From contig NZ_LT907988.1 in NCBI RefSeq assembly GCF_900089455.2, positions 1 to 64,000 of the forward strand: a stretch of DNA of 64,000 bases. Direction: 5' to 3'. This DNA comes from Orrella dioscoreae. GTDB lineage: Bacteria; Pseudomonadota; Gammaproteobacteria; Burkholderiales; Burkholderiaceae_B. Shown piece by piece: positions 27,017-36,674 of the stretch; within the stretch, counting starts at the first letter, position 1; each line of letters begins with the position of its first letter. The notes beneath the pieces are model-generated. The model ran no database searches, was not told the DNA's origin, and saw nothing but the letters and a program-made list of their open reading frames with translations. Made by a program: the position numbers and the translations under genes.

Positions 27017-27838
27017 ATGCTGCACATCGACCACATCAACAAGACCTATCCCAACGGCGCCGAAGCCCTGCGCGGCGTCGACCTCGCGCTGGAAGCAGGC
27101 CGCATCGTCGCCATCGTCGGCGGCTCGGGCTGCGGCAAGAGCACGCTGCTGCGGCTGGCCGCCGGCCTGGACCAGCCCAGCAGCGGCGCCATCCGCGTCG
27201 ATGGCGAAGCCATCACCGCGCCGCACCCGGCGGTGGGCATCGTCTTCCAGGAACCGCGCCTGCTGCCCTGGCTCACCATCGCGCAGAACATCGGCTTCTA
27301 CATCGCCGACCTGCCCGCGGCGGAGCGCCGCGAACGGACCGACTGGGCGCTGGCGCGCATCGGACTGGCCGCCTATGGCCCACGCTGGCCGCGCGAGCTG
27401 TCGGGCGGCCAGGCGCAACGCGTCGCCATCGCGCGCTCGCTGGTGGCGCATCCCAAGGTGCTGCTGCTGGACGAACCCTTCTCGGCGCTGGATGCCTTCA
27501 CCCGCGCCAGCCTGCAGGATGCCTTGCTCGATCTCTGGCAGGCCCAGCGGCCCACGCTGGTCATCGTCACGCACGATGTGCAGGAAGCCGTGGCCTTGTC
27601 GAACCGCGTGGTGGTCATGCAGCCCGAACCCGGCCGCATCCACAGCGTGCTGGACTTCTCGCTGCCCTATCCGCGCGACCGCCTGGCCGATGCCTTCGTG
27701 CGCGCGGAACGGCAGGTGCTGCAGGCGCTGGATTCCTCGCTGGCCCAACCGGGGCGCTCACCGCGCCCTCGGCGGGAAGCCCCCCTCCAGGACCCGCCCT
27801 TGCCTGCCCTGCTGCCCAGCCATCTCATTGCCGTTTGA
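27017..27838 (+). CDS. ssuB: Sulfonate ABC transporter ATP-binding protein SsuB (copy 2)
   Basis: This 273-residue ATPase has GGSGCGKST (Walker A), VFQEPRLLPWLT (Q-loop), LSGGQAQR (signature), LLLDEPFSALD (Walker B) and VTHDVQEAV (switch). The C-terminal 35 residues are a Pro/Arg-rich extension not needed for the fold. It completes the second ssuACB set and is followed after 36 bases by the first sfnB-like gene, so transport and catabolism are co-transcribed. Confidence 0.92.
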   Translation: MLHIDHINKTYPNGAEALRGVDLALEAGRIVAIVGGSGCGKSTLLRLAAGLDQPSSGAIRVDGEAITAPHPAVGIVFQEPRLLPWLTIAQNIGFYIADLPAAERRERTDWALARIGLAAYGPRWPRELSGGQAQRVAIARSLVAHPKVLLLDEPFSALDAFTRASLQDALLDLWQAQRPTLVIVTHDVQEAVALSNRVVVMQPEPGRIHSVLDFSLPYPRDRLADAFVRAERQVLQALDSSLAQPGRSPRPRREAPLQDPPLPALLPSHLIAV

Positions 27839-27874
27839 GCTGCCCCCGCCGCGTATTCCAGCGAGACGCCTTGC

Positions 27875-29113
27875 ATGACCGTTATTGATCCGCCCCCGCC
27901 CGGTCCCTTGCCGCGCCCTCCCCAGCCCGACCAGGTCCAGCGCATCCGTGACGATGCGCATGCCCTCGCCACCGCGCACACGCTGGCGGCCATCTATGCA
28001 CAGGACGACAGCGAGCGCGACCGCGCGCGCCGGCTGCCTTGGGAAGAATTGGAGCGCTATACCCGCAGCGGCCTGGGCGGCATCACCGTGCCGCGCGCGC
28101 ACGGTGGCGCGGATGTCTCGTTCGCCACGCTGGCGGAAGTGTTCGTCATCCTGTCGGCGGCTGACGCTTCGCTGGGCCAGATCCCCCAGAACCAGTTCGG
28201 CGTGCTGGCCCTGCTGCGCGAGGCCGGCACGCCCGCGCAGCAACAGCGCTTCTTCGCCGACGTGCTGGCTGGCCATCGCATAGGCAACGCGGGGCCCGAG
28301 CGGCGCAGCAAGACGATCACCACCGTCACCACCCGCCTGCGCCGCACACCCGACGGCCTGCGCCTGGACGGCGAACGCTTCTACTCCACCGGCGCCCTGT
28401 TTGCGCACTGGATTCCCACGCGGGCCCTCGACGACGAGGGCCGTGCCGTGCAAGTCTGGGCGCGCCGCGGTGCGCCGGGCGTGGCAGTGATCGACGACTG
28501 GAGCGCGTTTGGCCAACGCACCACCGCCAGCGGTTCCGTGCGCTTCACCGATGTTCCCATCGACGAGGATGCCGTGCTGCCCGTCTGGCAACTGGCCGAC
28601 CGGCCTGGCCTTTTCGGCCCGACATCGCAACTCATCCAGGCCGCCATCGACGCGGGCATCGCACGCGCCTCGCTGGCGGCCGCCACCGCCTTCGTGCGCC
28701 AACACGCGCGGCCCTGGGTGGACTCGGGCCTGGCACGGGCCACGGACGACCCCTATCTGATCCAGGAGGTGGGACGATTGCGGATCGACCTGCACGCCGC
28801 CGAGGAGACGCTGTATGAGGCGGGCCGCAACCTGGACAGCCTGCGCGGCCGTGTTCTGTCCGCGCAGGAAAGCGCGCAGGCATCCGTGGACGTCGCCGTG
28901 GCCAAGGTACTGACCACCGACGTGGCCCTCGCTGCCAGCGAGAAACTCTTCGAACTGGCGGGCTCGGCCGCCACGCGCGCCGCCCACAACCTGGATCGGC
29001 ATTGGCGCAATGCCCGCGTCCACACGCTGCATGACCCGGTGCGATGGAAACGCCACGCCATCGGCAACTTCGAACTCAACGGCATCGCGCCCGCCCGACA
29101 CCAATGGAATTGA
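27875..29113 (+). CDS. sfnB: SfnB-family sulfur acquisition oxidoreductase (acyl-CoA dehydrogenase fold), copy 1
   Basis: This 412-residue flavoprotein has the acyl-CoA dehydrogenase fold but belongs to the group with SfnB and DszC, which act as FMNH2-dependent monooxygenases or in sulfone and sulfide use. Seen: GLGGITVPRAHGGADVSFATLAEVF, ADASLGQIPQNQFGVLALL, a GASGSV-like flavin loop (QRTTASGSVRFTDVPID), and the C-terminal DRHWRNARVHTLHDPVRWKRHAIG, which is typical of this group. It overlaps the next sfnB by ten bases. Confidence 0.88.
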   Translation: MTVIDPPPPGPLPRPPQPDQVQRIRDDAHALATAHTLAAIYAQDDSERDRARRLPWEELERYTRSGLGGITVPRAHGGADVSFATLAEVFVILSAADASLGQIPQNQFGVLALLREAGTPAQQQRFFADVLAGHRIGNAGPERRSKTITTVTTRLRRTPDGLRLDGERFYSTGALFAHWIPTRALDDEGRAVQVWARRGAPGVAVIDDWSAFGQRTTASGSVRFTDVPIDEDAVLPVWQLADRPGLFGPTSQLIQAAIDAGIARASLAAATAFVRQHARPWVDSGLARATDDPYLIQEVGRLRIDLHAAEETLYEAGRNLDSLRGRVLSAQESAQASVDVAVAKVLTTDVALAASEKLFELAGSAATRAAHNLDRHWRNARVHTLHDPVRWKRHAIGNFELNGIAPARHQWN

Positions 29114-30378
29114 CCCCGGATACCCAAGCGTCGCCAGGCCCTGAGGCGCTGCCTCTTCCCGAGGCCCGGCGCCTTGCGAACGCGCAGGACGCGCTGGCGG
29201 CCGCGCACGCGCTGGCCGCGCGCGCGGCCCCTGGCGCGGTGGCGCGCGACCGCGATCGTCTTCTGCCCTGGGCCGAGCTGGAGGCATTTTCCGCCAGCGG
29301 ACTGGGCGCCATCAGCGTGCCCGCCGAACACGGCGGCGCAGGCGTGGGCGCGTCCACACTGGCCGATGTGATTGCCGTGCTGGCACGCGCGGACGGCTCG
29401 CTGGGCCAGATCCCGCAGAACCACTTCTACGCGCTGGAAGTGCTGCGGGTAGGCGGCACCCCCGGCCAGCAGGCATTGATCCATGAACAGGTCCTGCGCG
29501 GCGCCCGACTGGGCAACGCCTTGGCCGAGGTCGGCCACAAGGACTTCCAGCGGCGCACGCGCCTGCACCGGGCCGACGGTTCCGCCCCCCGGGGCGACCC
29601 TGCCCGGAACGACGAGCGGCTGTATGTGAGCGGCCGCAAGTTCTACTGCACCGGCGCGCTCTATGCGCACTGGATTCCCACGCTGGTCGTATCGCCCGAC
29701 GATCCGCGCCGCAGCTGGCTGGCCTTCATTCCCGCCGGCTCGCCCGGGGTCACCATCACGGACGACTGGGACGGCTTCGGCCAGCGCGTGACCGGCAGCG
29801 GTTCCGTTTCCTTCGACCAGGTACTGGTGCGCCCCGAGTGGATCGTGCCGTTCTCCGACTCCTTCATCCGCGCCACCACCATCGGGCCCGTGGCCCAGAT
29901 CATGCACGCGGCCATTGACCTGGGCATAGGCTGGTCTGCCTGGGACGACATGCTGCAAGGCATTCGTGAGCGCGCGCGGCCATGGATCGACGCCGGCGTC
30001 CACGAGGCACGCCAGGACCCGCTGACGATCCAGCAAGTGGGCGAGGTCAGCATTCGCCTGCGGGCCGCGCAGGCCCTGCTGCGACGCGCGGGCCGCATCA
30101 CCGAATCCGCGCAGGCCGCGCCCAGCGAGGCCACCGTCGCGGCGGCATCCGTGGCGGTGGCCGAGGCGCGCGTGCTCACCACCACGGCATCGCTGCTGGC
30201 CTCCAACGCACTCTTCGAACTGAGCGGCACCTCGTCCACGCTGGACGAGCTGGGACTGGACCGGCACTGGCGCAACGCACGCACCCACACGCTGCACGAC
30301 CCGGTGCGCTGGAAGTACCACGCTGTCGGCAATTACTACCTGAACGACACCTTCCCACCGCGGCACGGCGCACTCTGA
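29104..30378 (+). CDS. sfnB: SfnB-family sulfur acquisition oxidoreductase, copy 2
   Basis: This 424-residue paralogue of the preceding gene has matching landmarks: GLGAISVPAEHGGAGVGASTLADV, ADGSLGQIPQNHFYALEVL, QRVTGSGSVSFDQVLV and DRHWRNARTHTLHDPVRWKYHAVG. The shared C-terminal motif suggests an old tandem duplication. The ATG at 29104 lies inside the last codons of copy 1, and its stop overlaps the monooxygenase start by one base. Two paralogues side by side may act on different chain lengths or form a mixed oligomer; the sequence does not decide. Confidence 0.88.
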   Translation: MELTPDTQASPGPEALPLPEARRLANAQDALAAAHALAARAAPGAVARDRDRLLPWAELEAFSASGLGAISVPAEHGGAGVGASTLADVIAVLARADGSLGQIPQNHFYALEVLRVGGTPGQQALIHEQVLRGARLGNALAEVGHKDFQRRTRLHRADGSAPRGDPARNDERLYVSGRKFYCTGALYAHWIPTLVVSPDDPRRSWLAFIPAGSPGVTITDDWDGFGQRVTGSGSVSFDQVLVRPEWIVPFSDSFIRATTIGPVAQIMHAAIDLGIGWSAWDDMLQGIRERARPWIDAGVHEARQDPLTIQQVGEVSIRLRAAQALLRRAGRITESAQAAPSEATVAAASVAVAEARVLTTTASLLASNALFELSGTSSTLDELGLDRHWRNARTHTLHDPVRWKYHAVGNYYLNDTFPPRHGAL

Positions 30379-31745
30379 TGACGACCAAGCACATCCTGCT
30401 CAACGCCTTCAACATGAACTGCGTGGGCCACATCAATCATGGCCACTGGACCCATCCGCGCGACACTTCGGACCAGTACCACACGCTGCGTTACTGGACC
30501 GAACTCGCCCAGCTGCTGGAACGTGGCCTCTTCGACGGGCTCTTCATCGCGGACATAGTCGGGGTGTACGACGTCTACCAGGGCGGCGTGGACGTGACGC
30601 TGCGCGAATCGGTGCAATTGCCCGTGAACGACCCCGTGCCGCTCGTCTCGGCCATGGCCGCCGTCACGCGCCATCTCGGTTTCGGCCTGACGGCCAACCT
30701 CACCTACCAGGCGCCCTATCTGTTCGCCCGTACGCTTTCCACGCTGGACCACCTGAGCGAAGGCCGCGTGGGGTGGAACATCGTGACCGGCTACCTGGAC
30801 AGCGCCGCACGCGCCATGGGACTGGACGAACAGATCGCCCACGATGAACGCTATGACCGGGCCGACGAATACCTGGAAGTCCTCTACAAACTCTGGGAAG
30901 GCAGCTGGGAAGACGGCGCGGTGCGCCGCGACCGGCAGGCGCGCGTGTATGCCGACCCATCCAAGGTGCACAAGATCCGGCACGCCGGCCGCCATTACCG
31001 TGTCGAGGGTTACCATCTGAGCGAACCGTCGCCGCAACGCACGCCCGTGCTGTACCAGGCAGGCAGTTCCGGCCGCGGCCAGCGCTTTGCCGCCCGCCAT
31101 GCCGAATGCGTGTTCATCTCCCCGCCCAACAAGGAGGTGGGCCGCAAGATCGTGCGTGACCTGCGCGAACAGATCGCGCAGGCCGGCCGGCACCCCGACG
31201 ACGTGAAGATCTTCATGGGTGCCGCGGTGGTGGTGGCACCGACGCAAGCCGAGGCGCGCGACAAGCATGCCGAGTACCTCGGGCATGCCGCACCGGAGGC
31301 GGGACTGGCGCATTTTTCAGCCAGCACCGGCATCGACTATGGCCGCTACGGGCTGGACGACCCCGTGGGCTACGGTCCGACCAATGCCATCGAGTCCGCC
31401 ACCCGCGTGGCGCGCGAGCACAACTGGACCCGGCGTGACCTGCTGGCCCAGTTTTCCCTGGGCGGACGCTATCCCGCCATCGTGGGCGACCCTGCCACCG
31501 TGGCCGATGCGTTGCAAGACTGGGTGCGTGACACCGGGGTGGACGGCTTCAACCTGAGCCGCATCGTCACACCGGAAAGCTATGCCGATTTCATCGACCT
31601 GGTGGTGCCCGTCCTCCAGGACCGCGGCGTCTACAAGACCGCCTACGAAGCCGGCACGCTGCGCCAGAAGCTGTTCGGCCAGGGCGACCGGCTGCCGGCA
31701 CGCCATGAAGGCGCGCACCATCGCCCCCTCGCCCGGCCCGCTTGA
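30378..31745 (+). CDS. FMNH2-dependent monooxygenase, NtaA/SnaA/DszA family
   Basis: This is a 455-residue bacterial-luciferase-like enzyme of the group containing nitrilotriacetate monooxygenase NtaA, SnaA and dibenzothiophene-sulfone monooxygenase DszA. Seen: ILLNAFNMNCVGHINHGHW, LFDGLFIADIVGVYDVY, LSEGRVGWNIVTGYLDSAARAMG, YHLSEPSPQRTPVLYQAGSSGRGQRFAARHAECVF. Beside SfnB-like enzymes and a sulfonate transporter, a C-S-cleaving role is likely. It needs reduced FMN from a reductase not present here. It converges with the minus-strand metI gene, 14 bases away. Confidence 0.88.
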   Translation: MTTKHILLNAFNMNCVGHINHGHWTHPRDTSDQYHTLRYWTELAQLLERGLFDGLFIADIVGVYDVYQGGVDVTLRESVQLPVNDPVPLVSAMAAVTRHLGFGLTANLTYQAPYLFARTLSTLDHLSEGRVGWNIVTGYLDSAARAMGLDEQIAHDERYDRADEYLEVLYKLWEGSWEDGAVRRDRQARVYADPSKVHKIRHAGRHYRVEGYHLSEPSPQRTPVLYQAGSSGRGQRFAARHAECVFISPPNKEVGRKIVRDLREQIAQAGRHPDDVKIFMGAAVVVAPTQAEARDKHAEYLGHAAPEAGLAHFSASTGIDYGRYGLDDPVGYGPTNAIESATRVAREHNWTRRDLLAQFSLGGRYPAIVGDPATVADALQDWVRDTGVDGFNLSRIVTPESYADFIDLVVPVLQDRGVYKTAYEAGTLRQKLFGQGDRLPARHEGAHHRPLARPA

Positions 31746-31759
31746 GCGGTCCGCCCGGC

Positions 31760-32416
31760 TCAGCGCCGCTTGAGCCGCCGGGCGAACGCATCGCCGGTGG
31801 CCTGGACGCCCGAGACCAGCGCGATCAGCACGGCGATCACGATCAGCATCACCTGCGTGTCGAAACGCTGGTAGCCGTAGCGGATGGCCAGGTCGCCCAG
31901 GCCGCCCGCGCCCACGGCACCCGCCATGGCCGAGGCGCCGATCAGGGCCACCACCGTGATGGTAAAGCCCCCGATGATGCCAGGCAGGGCTTCGGGCAGC
32001 AGCACATGGCGCACCACATGCCACTTCCGGCAGCCCATGGCCTGCGCCGCCTCGATGAGGCCTGGGTCGACGTCCCGCAGGCTCACCTCGGCGATCCGTG
32101 CAAAGAACGGCGTGGCGCTGATGGCCAGGGGCACGATGGCGGCCCACACCCCGATGGTCGTCCCCGCCACGAGGCGGGTAAAGGGGATGAGCGCAACCAG
32201 CAGCACGATGAAGGGCGTGGCGCGAAAGCCGTTCACGATGGCGCCCACCATGCGATACAGCCGCGGCGAGGCCAGGAAGCCGCCCGGCGCGGTGACGATC
32301 AGCAGTACGGCAAGCGGGATTCCCGCCACGACCGCGATGCTGGCCGACACGCCCACCATGGTGAGCGTGTCGACGAAGGCTTTCAGATAGCGTTCAACGG
32401 GTATGGTCAGCCACAT
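31760..32416 (-). CDS. metI: Methionine-type ABC transporter permease MetI (distal copy)
   Basis: This 218-residue permease has five hydrophobic segments and the MetI motifs [46 protein letters not shown] (EAA loop) and [23 protein letters not shown] good GAGGAG site precedes the ATG at 32416. It overlaps metN by 23 bases and is the last gene of the long minus-strand unit. Confidence 0.92.
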   Translation of the reverse strand: MWLTIPVERYLKAFVDTLTMVGVSASIAVVAGIPLAVLLIVTAPGGFLASPRLYRMVGAIVNGFRATPFIVLLVALIPFTRLVAGTTIGVWAAIVPLAISATPFFARIAEVSLRDVDPGLIEAAQAMGCRKWHVVRHVLLPEALPGIIGGFTITVVALIGASAMAGAVGAGGLGDLAIRYGYQRFDTQVMLIVIAVLIALVSGVQATGDAFARRLKRR

Positions 32417-33470
32417 GACCGATCTCCTCTATGGCGTGGGCAATGGCGCCGGGGCCGCGCGCCAGCGCCGACAGGTCCGGGAGCGGATGCTCGCCGGGCA
32501 CCGCCACCAGCAGCCTGCCGTGCGCATGGCCCTGGATACGGTCCACGCCGCCATGCACCAGCCGCAAGGGCAGGGAAAACGCATCGCCGATGCGCGCGAA
32601 ATCGGGCTCCAGTCCCCCCTCCCCCGTGTAGGACAGCCGCAGGATCCGCTCGCTGGGCCGGCCAGGCGTCACCCCCGCCTCCAGCCGGCGCCGCAGATCA
32701 TCGGGCACCCCATGCTGCAACGGCGCCAGCAACGCGCGCGTGGCCGCGTCCCGGGGTGCGCCGAACACCCTCCAGACGGGCCCCAGCTCCACGTTGCGCC
32801 CCTGCTCCAGCACCAGCACCTGGTCGGCCACTTCACGGATGACGCTCATTTCATGCGTGATCAGCACGATGGTGATGCCCAGCCGCCGGTTGATGTCCCT
32901 CAGCAAGCCAAGGATGGATTGCGTGGTCTCGGGGTCCAGGGCCGAGGTCGCCTCGTCGCACAGCAGGATCTCGGGCCTGGTCGCCAGGGCGCGGGCGATG
33001 CCCACGCGCTGCTTCTGCCCGCCCGACAGCCGCGCGGGATACACGCGCGCCTTGTCCGCCAGGCCGACCAGCGCCAACAGCTCGCCCACCCGCGCCGCCG
33101 TCGCCTCGCGCCCCACGCCCGCCACTTGCAGCGGCAGCGCCACGTTGTCCCAGACCGTCTTCGCGGACAGCAGGTTGAAGTGCTGGAAGATCATGCCGAT
33201 GCGCCGGCGCAGCGCAACCAGCCCCTCCTCGTCCAGCGTGGCGATGTCCACGCCATCGACACGCACACGGCCCGTGGTCGGGCGCTCCAGCCGGTTGATC
33301 GTTCGCAGCAGACTGGACTTGCCCGCGCCACTGCGCCCGATGATGCCGAAAATGGTGCTCGCCGGGACTTCCAGCGTAATGTCCTGCAAGGCGTGGACAG
33401 GCCCGGCGGCACTCGGGTAGGTCTTGCCGACCTGCTCGAACGCGACCGTGCCGAGGGCCTGGGTGCTCAC
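32394..33470 (-). CDS. metN: Methionine-type ABC transporter ATP-binding protein MetN with NIL domain
   Basis: This is a 358-residue ATPase: Walker [11 protein letters not shown]-loop [28 protein letters not shown] and [12 protein letters not shown], then a C-terminal NIL (ligand-sensing) domain (about residues 265-340, [20 protein letters not shown]). In E. coli MetN this domain mediates trans-inhibition by methionine. The start is taken as the GTG at 33470, which overlaps the metQ stop as GTGA; a GTG nine bases earlier is possible but has no ribosome site. Confidence 0.9.
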   Translation of the reverse strand: MSTQALGTVAFEQVGKTYPSAAGPVHALQDITLEVPASTIFGIIGRSGAGKSSLLRTINRLERPTTGRVRVDGVDIATLDEEGLVALRRRIGMIFQHFNLLSAKTVWDNVALPLQVAGVGREATAARVGELLALVGLADKARVYPARLSGGQKQRVGIARALATRPEILLCDEATSALDPETTQSILGLLRDINRRLGITIVLITHEMSVIREVADQVLVLEQGRNVELGPVWRVFGAPRDAATRALLAPLQHGVPDDLRRRLEAGVTPGRPSERILRLSYTGEGGLEPDFARIGDAFSLPLRLVHGGVDRIQGHAHGRLLVAVPGEHPLPDLSALARGPGAIAHAIEEIGHVADHTR

Positions 33471-34273
33471 TTCCGCCACGGGAGGGTGTACAGCTTGGGG
33501 TCGTTGCCGAAACGCGAGGCGATCACCTCGCGCACCTTGGGCGAGGACTGGAACAGCGAGACGAAGCGGGCGATCTTCGGCGCGTCGGCACGATCCGTCC
33601 TTGCCACGAAGCCCATGGCATAGAAAGTGTCGTCGATGCCCGAATACAGCAGCGCCTGGCTGGCCTGCTCGGCCTTGCCGGCATTCACGAAGTAGCTGGG
33701 CCAGACCACAGCCAGATCCACGTCCTGCAGGGAATGGATCAGTTGCGGCCCTTCGATTTCGAAGAAGCGCAGCTGCTTCGGATTCTCGGCCACGTCGTCC
33801 AGGCTCGCGCCCACGGCCTTGCCGCCGCGCAAGGTGATGAGCCCGGCCTTCTGCAACAGCAGCAGGCCACGGCCCTGGTTCACCGGGTCGTTGGCCAAGG
33901 ATACGCGCGCGCCCTCGGGCACGTCCTCCAGCCGCTTGATGCGGTTGGAATAGATGCCGATGTTCTGCAACAGGCCCAGGCCCACCATGCGCAGCTGGTA
34001 GCCCCGTTCCTTGATGGCATTGTCCAGGAACGCCTGGTGCTGGAAGAAGTTGAGGTCCACGTCGCCGTTGTTGACGGCCTCGTTGGGCAGGGTCCAGTCC
34101 GTGAATTCGATCAGCTTCACTTCCAGGCCCTGAGCCCGGGCCTCGGGGATCAGGGCCTCGATGGCATCGGAAGTGGCGCCGGGCGTGGAGGCGACCGTCA
34201 CGGTCTCGCTGGCATGGACGCCGGCGGCCAGCAACAGCGTGGCCAAGCCTGCCAGCAGGGGACGAAGAATCAT
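33467..34273 (-). CDS. metQ: MetQ-family substrate-binding protein, tandem copy nearest the distal metNI
   Basis: This is a 268-residue periplasmic receptor of the NlpA/MetQ family. The signal peptide ([16 protein letters not shown]) has no lipobox cysteine, so it is a soluble protein, unlike E. coli MetQ. Family motifs: [34 protein letters not shown] and [25 protein letters not shown] precedes the ATG at 34273. It closely resembles the next gene (shared [32 protein letters not shown]), a sign of tandem duplication. Confidence 0.9.
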   Translation of the reverse strand: MILRPLLAGLATLLLAAGVHASETVTVASTPGATSDAIEALIPEARAQGLEVKLIEFTDWTLPNEAVNNGDVDLNFFQHQAFLDNAIKERGYQLRMVGLGLLQNIGIYSNRIKRLEDVPEGARVSLANDPVNQGRGLLLLQKAGLITLRGGKAVGASLDDVAENPKQLRFFEIEGPQLIHSLQDVDLAVVWPSYFVNAGKAEQASQALLYSGIDDTFYAMGFVARTDRADAPKIARFVSLFQSSPKVREVIASRFGNDPKLYTLPWRK

Positions 34274-34300
34274 CGGATGCTCCCAGGGAAACGCAATGGG

Positions 34301-35122
34301 TCAGGGCTTGAGCCAGGGCAGGCTGTAGAGCTTGTCGTCGTTGGCGAAAGCCTGGTGGATGCGCGCGCGCACCTGGGGAGCATCGTGGTAGATGCGCACG
34401 AATCGCGCGATGTCCGGGTCCTGGGCATTGTCCTTGCGGCTCACGAAACGGATGGCGAACGCGTTGTCCTCCAGGCCCGAATACCGCAAGGCCCGGCTGG
34501 CGATCTCGGGCTTGCCCGCGTTCACGAAATGCGCGGGATAGCCTTGCGCAAGGTCCACGTCGTCCAGTGCGCGCACCAGCTGGGGACCCTCGATCTCGAC
34601 GAAGGACAGCTTGCGCGGATTGCCCACGATGTCGTCCAGGCCGCCCCGATGGCCGACGCCCTGGCGCAAGGTGATGAGGCCGGCCTTGTCCAGCAGCAGC
34701 AGGCCCCGCCCCTGGTTCACAGGGTCATTGGCCACCGCCACCCGGGCGCCGTCGCGCAACCGCGCCAGCGCATCCACCTTGGTCGAATACAGGCCGATAT
34801 TCGGCAACAGGCCCAGCGCCACGCTCACCAGCGGATAGCCACGCTCCTTCACCGCGTTGTCGAGAAACGCCTGGTGCTGGAAGTAGTTCAGATCCAGGTC
34901 GCCTGCTGCCAGCGCGGTATTGGGCGTGGTCCAGTCGCTGAACTCGATGACCTCGACCTGCAAGCCCTGCTCCCGTGCCAAACCCGCCGCCACTTCGACG
35001 GAATCGGCCAACGAACCTGGTGTCACGCCGATCTTGAGGGTCTTGGCATGGACCGACAGCGCCAGCCCTGGCCCGACCAGGCACAGCAGGCCCCACGCAA
35101 ACCATCTTGAGAGTGTCTTCAT
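34301..35122 (-). CDS. metQ: MetQ-family substrate-binding protein, middle tandem copy
   Basis: This 273-residue receptor has a signal peptide ending near SVHA; the cysteine inside it (GLLCLVG) does not fit a lipobox. It shares [40 protein letters not shown] and [18 protein letters not shown] with its downstream neighbour. It lies 27 bases before that copy and seven bases after the third, so all three receptors are co-transcribed. Confidence 0.9.
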   Translation of the reverse strand: MKTLSRWFAWGLLCLVGPGLALSVHAKTLKIGVTPGSLADSVEVAAGLAREQGLQVEVIEFSDWTTPNTALAAGDLDLNYFQHQAFLDNAVKERGYPLVSVALGLLPNIGLYSTKVDALARLRDGARVAVANDPVNQGRGLLLLDKAGLITLRQGVGHRGGLDDIVGNPRKLSFVEIEGPQLVRALDDVDLAQGYPAHFVNAGKPEIASRALRYSGLEDNAFAIRFVSRKDNAQDPDIARFVRIYHDAPQVRARIHQAFANDDKLYSLPWLKP

Positions 35123-35129
35123 GGCCGGC

Positions 35130-35948
35130 CTACTTCAGGAACGCGGGGCGGGCATAGCCCGGGAAGTCCTTCTCCAGCACCTGCTTGAAGAAGTCCGTCT
35201 TGAAGGCCGCGGCCACGTCCCTGGCCCAGGGCGTGTCACGATCGGCCGTGCGCACGGCGGCCACCAGCAGGTAGTGATCGGGCGTCTGCTCCAGCACGAC
35301 GGCCTCGGTCAGCTTCAAGCCCGACGAGATGGCGAAGTTGCCGTTGATGATGGCGTATTCCGCGTCGCCCAGCGTGCGCGGCAACTGGGCCGCCTCGATG
35401 GGCTGCAGGCGCAGCTTGCGCGGATTCTCGGTGATGTCCTTCTCCGTCACGCGCAGGGGATCCACGTCGGCCTTCACCTTGATGAGGCCCTGGTCCTGCA
35501 GCAGCACCAGCGCGCGCGCCAGATTGCTGGGGTCGTTGGGCAACGTGATGCGGTCGCTGTCCTGCAGGTCCTTCAAGGACTTGCGCTTCTGCGAATAGAT
35601 GCCCAACGGCGCGATGGGACCCTGCACGATCTCGGTCAGATCCAGCTTCTGGTCGGTGGCGAACTTCTTCAGGTAGATGATGTGCTGGAAGTAGTTCACG
35701 TCCAACGAACCCTGTGCCAGCGCCAGGTTCGGCTGCACGTAGTCGTTGAACTCCACCACCTTCACGCTGTACCCCTGCCTGGCAAGCTGGGGCACGATGC
35801 CCAGCTTCAGGACATCGACATTGGAGCCGGCGGTCGCGCCGATCACCAGGTTCTTCTTGTCGGCGGCCGCGGCCCAGGCGGGCAGCGAGGTCGCGGCCAG
35901 CACGGCCACGAGCGAGGAAAGGAAGGCACGGCGCGGGGAAATCATCAT
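35130..35948 (-). CDS. metQ: MetQ-family substrate-binding protein, divergent tandem copy
   Basis: This is a 272-residue receptor with the signal RRAFLSSLVAVLAATSLPAWA and no lipobox. It carries the family core (VVEFNDYVQPNLALAQGSLDVNYFQH, PNDPSNLARALVLLQDQGLI) but with clear differences from the other two: IIYLKKFATDQ instead of [11 protein letters not shown], and NLAR instead of NQGR in the ligand loop. A different ligand is likely. Two adjacent ATGs (35948, 35945) follow AAGGA; the first is used here. Confidence 0.9.
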   Translation of the reverse strand: MMISPRRAFLSSLVAVLAATSLPAWAAAADKKNLVIGATAGSNVDVLKLGIVPQLARQGYSVKVVEFNDYVQPNLALAQGSLDVNYFQHIIYLKKFATDQKLDLTEIVQGPIAPLGIYSQKRKSLKDLQDSDRITLPNDPSNLARALVLLQDQGLIKVKADVDPLRVTEKDITENPRKLRLQPIEAAQLPRTLGDAEYAIINGNFAISSGLKLTEAVVLEQTPDHYLLVAAVRTADRDTPWARDVAAAFKTDFFKQVLEKDFPGYARPAFLK

Positions 35949-36008
35949 CTGGGTTCCTTGTGGGCGAGGGATCGGTGAGTACGGCCGTGGCAAGCGCGCC
36001 CGCGCCGC

Positions 36009-36674
36009 TCAGCGTTTGTCCAGCCGACGGGCGATCGTGGCGCCCGCGAACTGGATGAGTTGAACGAGGCCGACCAGGATGGCGACGGTCAGCACCATCA
36101 CATCGGTCTGGAAGCGGTAGTAGCCGTAGCGGATCGCAAGGTCGCCGATCCCGCCGCCGCCCACGACGCCGGCGATGGCCGAGTAGGACAGGAAGCTGAT
36201 GGCAAGGACGGTGAGCGCCAGCACGAGGCCGGAACGCGCCTCCACGAGCAGGACACGGCGCACGATCTGCCACTCCGACGCGCCGACGGCGTGCGCGGCC
36301 TCGATGACACCGCGCGGAACGTCACGCAAGCATTGCTCGACCAGGCGCGCGAAATAGGGGATGGCGGCGAAGGACAGCGGCACGGCGGCGGCCAGCGGGC
36401 CGATGGAAGTGCCGGCGATCATCCGCGTGAGCGGCACCAATGCCACCAGCAGGATGATGAACGGGAAGGAGCGCACGGTGTTGACCAGCCAGTTCACCAC
36501 CGTGAAAACCGGCCGGTTGGCCAGCGACTGCCCCGGGCTCAGCAGGAACAGCCAGATCCCCAGCGGACCGCCGATCACCACGGCCGCCGACAGGCCGATG
36601 CCCAGCATCAGGAAGGTCTGCGCCACGGCCACATGCAGCTCGGGCAGGATGGCGACGATGCTGTCGGGGATCAT
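36009..36674 (-). CDS. metI: Methionine-type ABC transporter permease MetI (proximal copy)
   Basis: This is a 221-residue permease. Motifs: NTVRSFPFIILLVALVPLTRMIAG, EAAHAVGASEWQIVRRVLLVEARSGL (EAA loop), [25 protein letters not shown]. The ATG at 36674 overlaps the upstream metN stop as ATGA. It resembles the distal metI but is not a recent copy, so the two MetNI pairs probably have separate histories. Confidence 0.92.
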   Translation of the reverse strand: MIPDSIVAILPELHVAVAQTFLMLGIGLSAAVVIGGPLGIWLFLLSPGQSLANRPVFTVVNWLVNTVRSFPFIILLVALVPLTRMIAGTSIGPLAAAVPLSFAAIPYFARLVEQCLRDVPRGVIEAAHAVGASEWQIVRRVLLVEARSGLVLALTVLAISFLSYSAIAGVVGGGGIGDLAIRYGYYRFQTDVMVLTVAILVGLVQLIQFAGATIARRLDKR

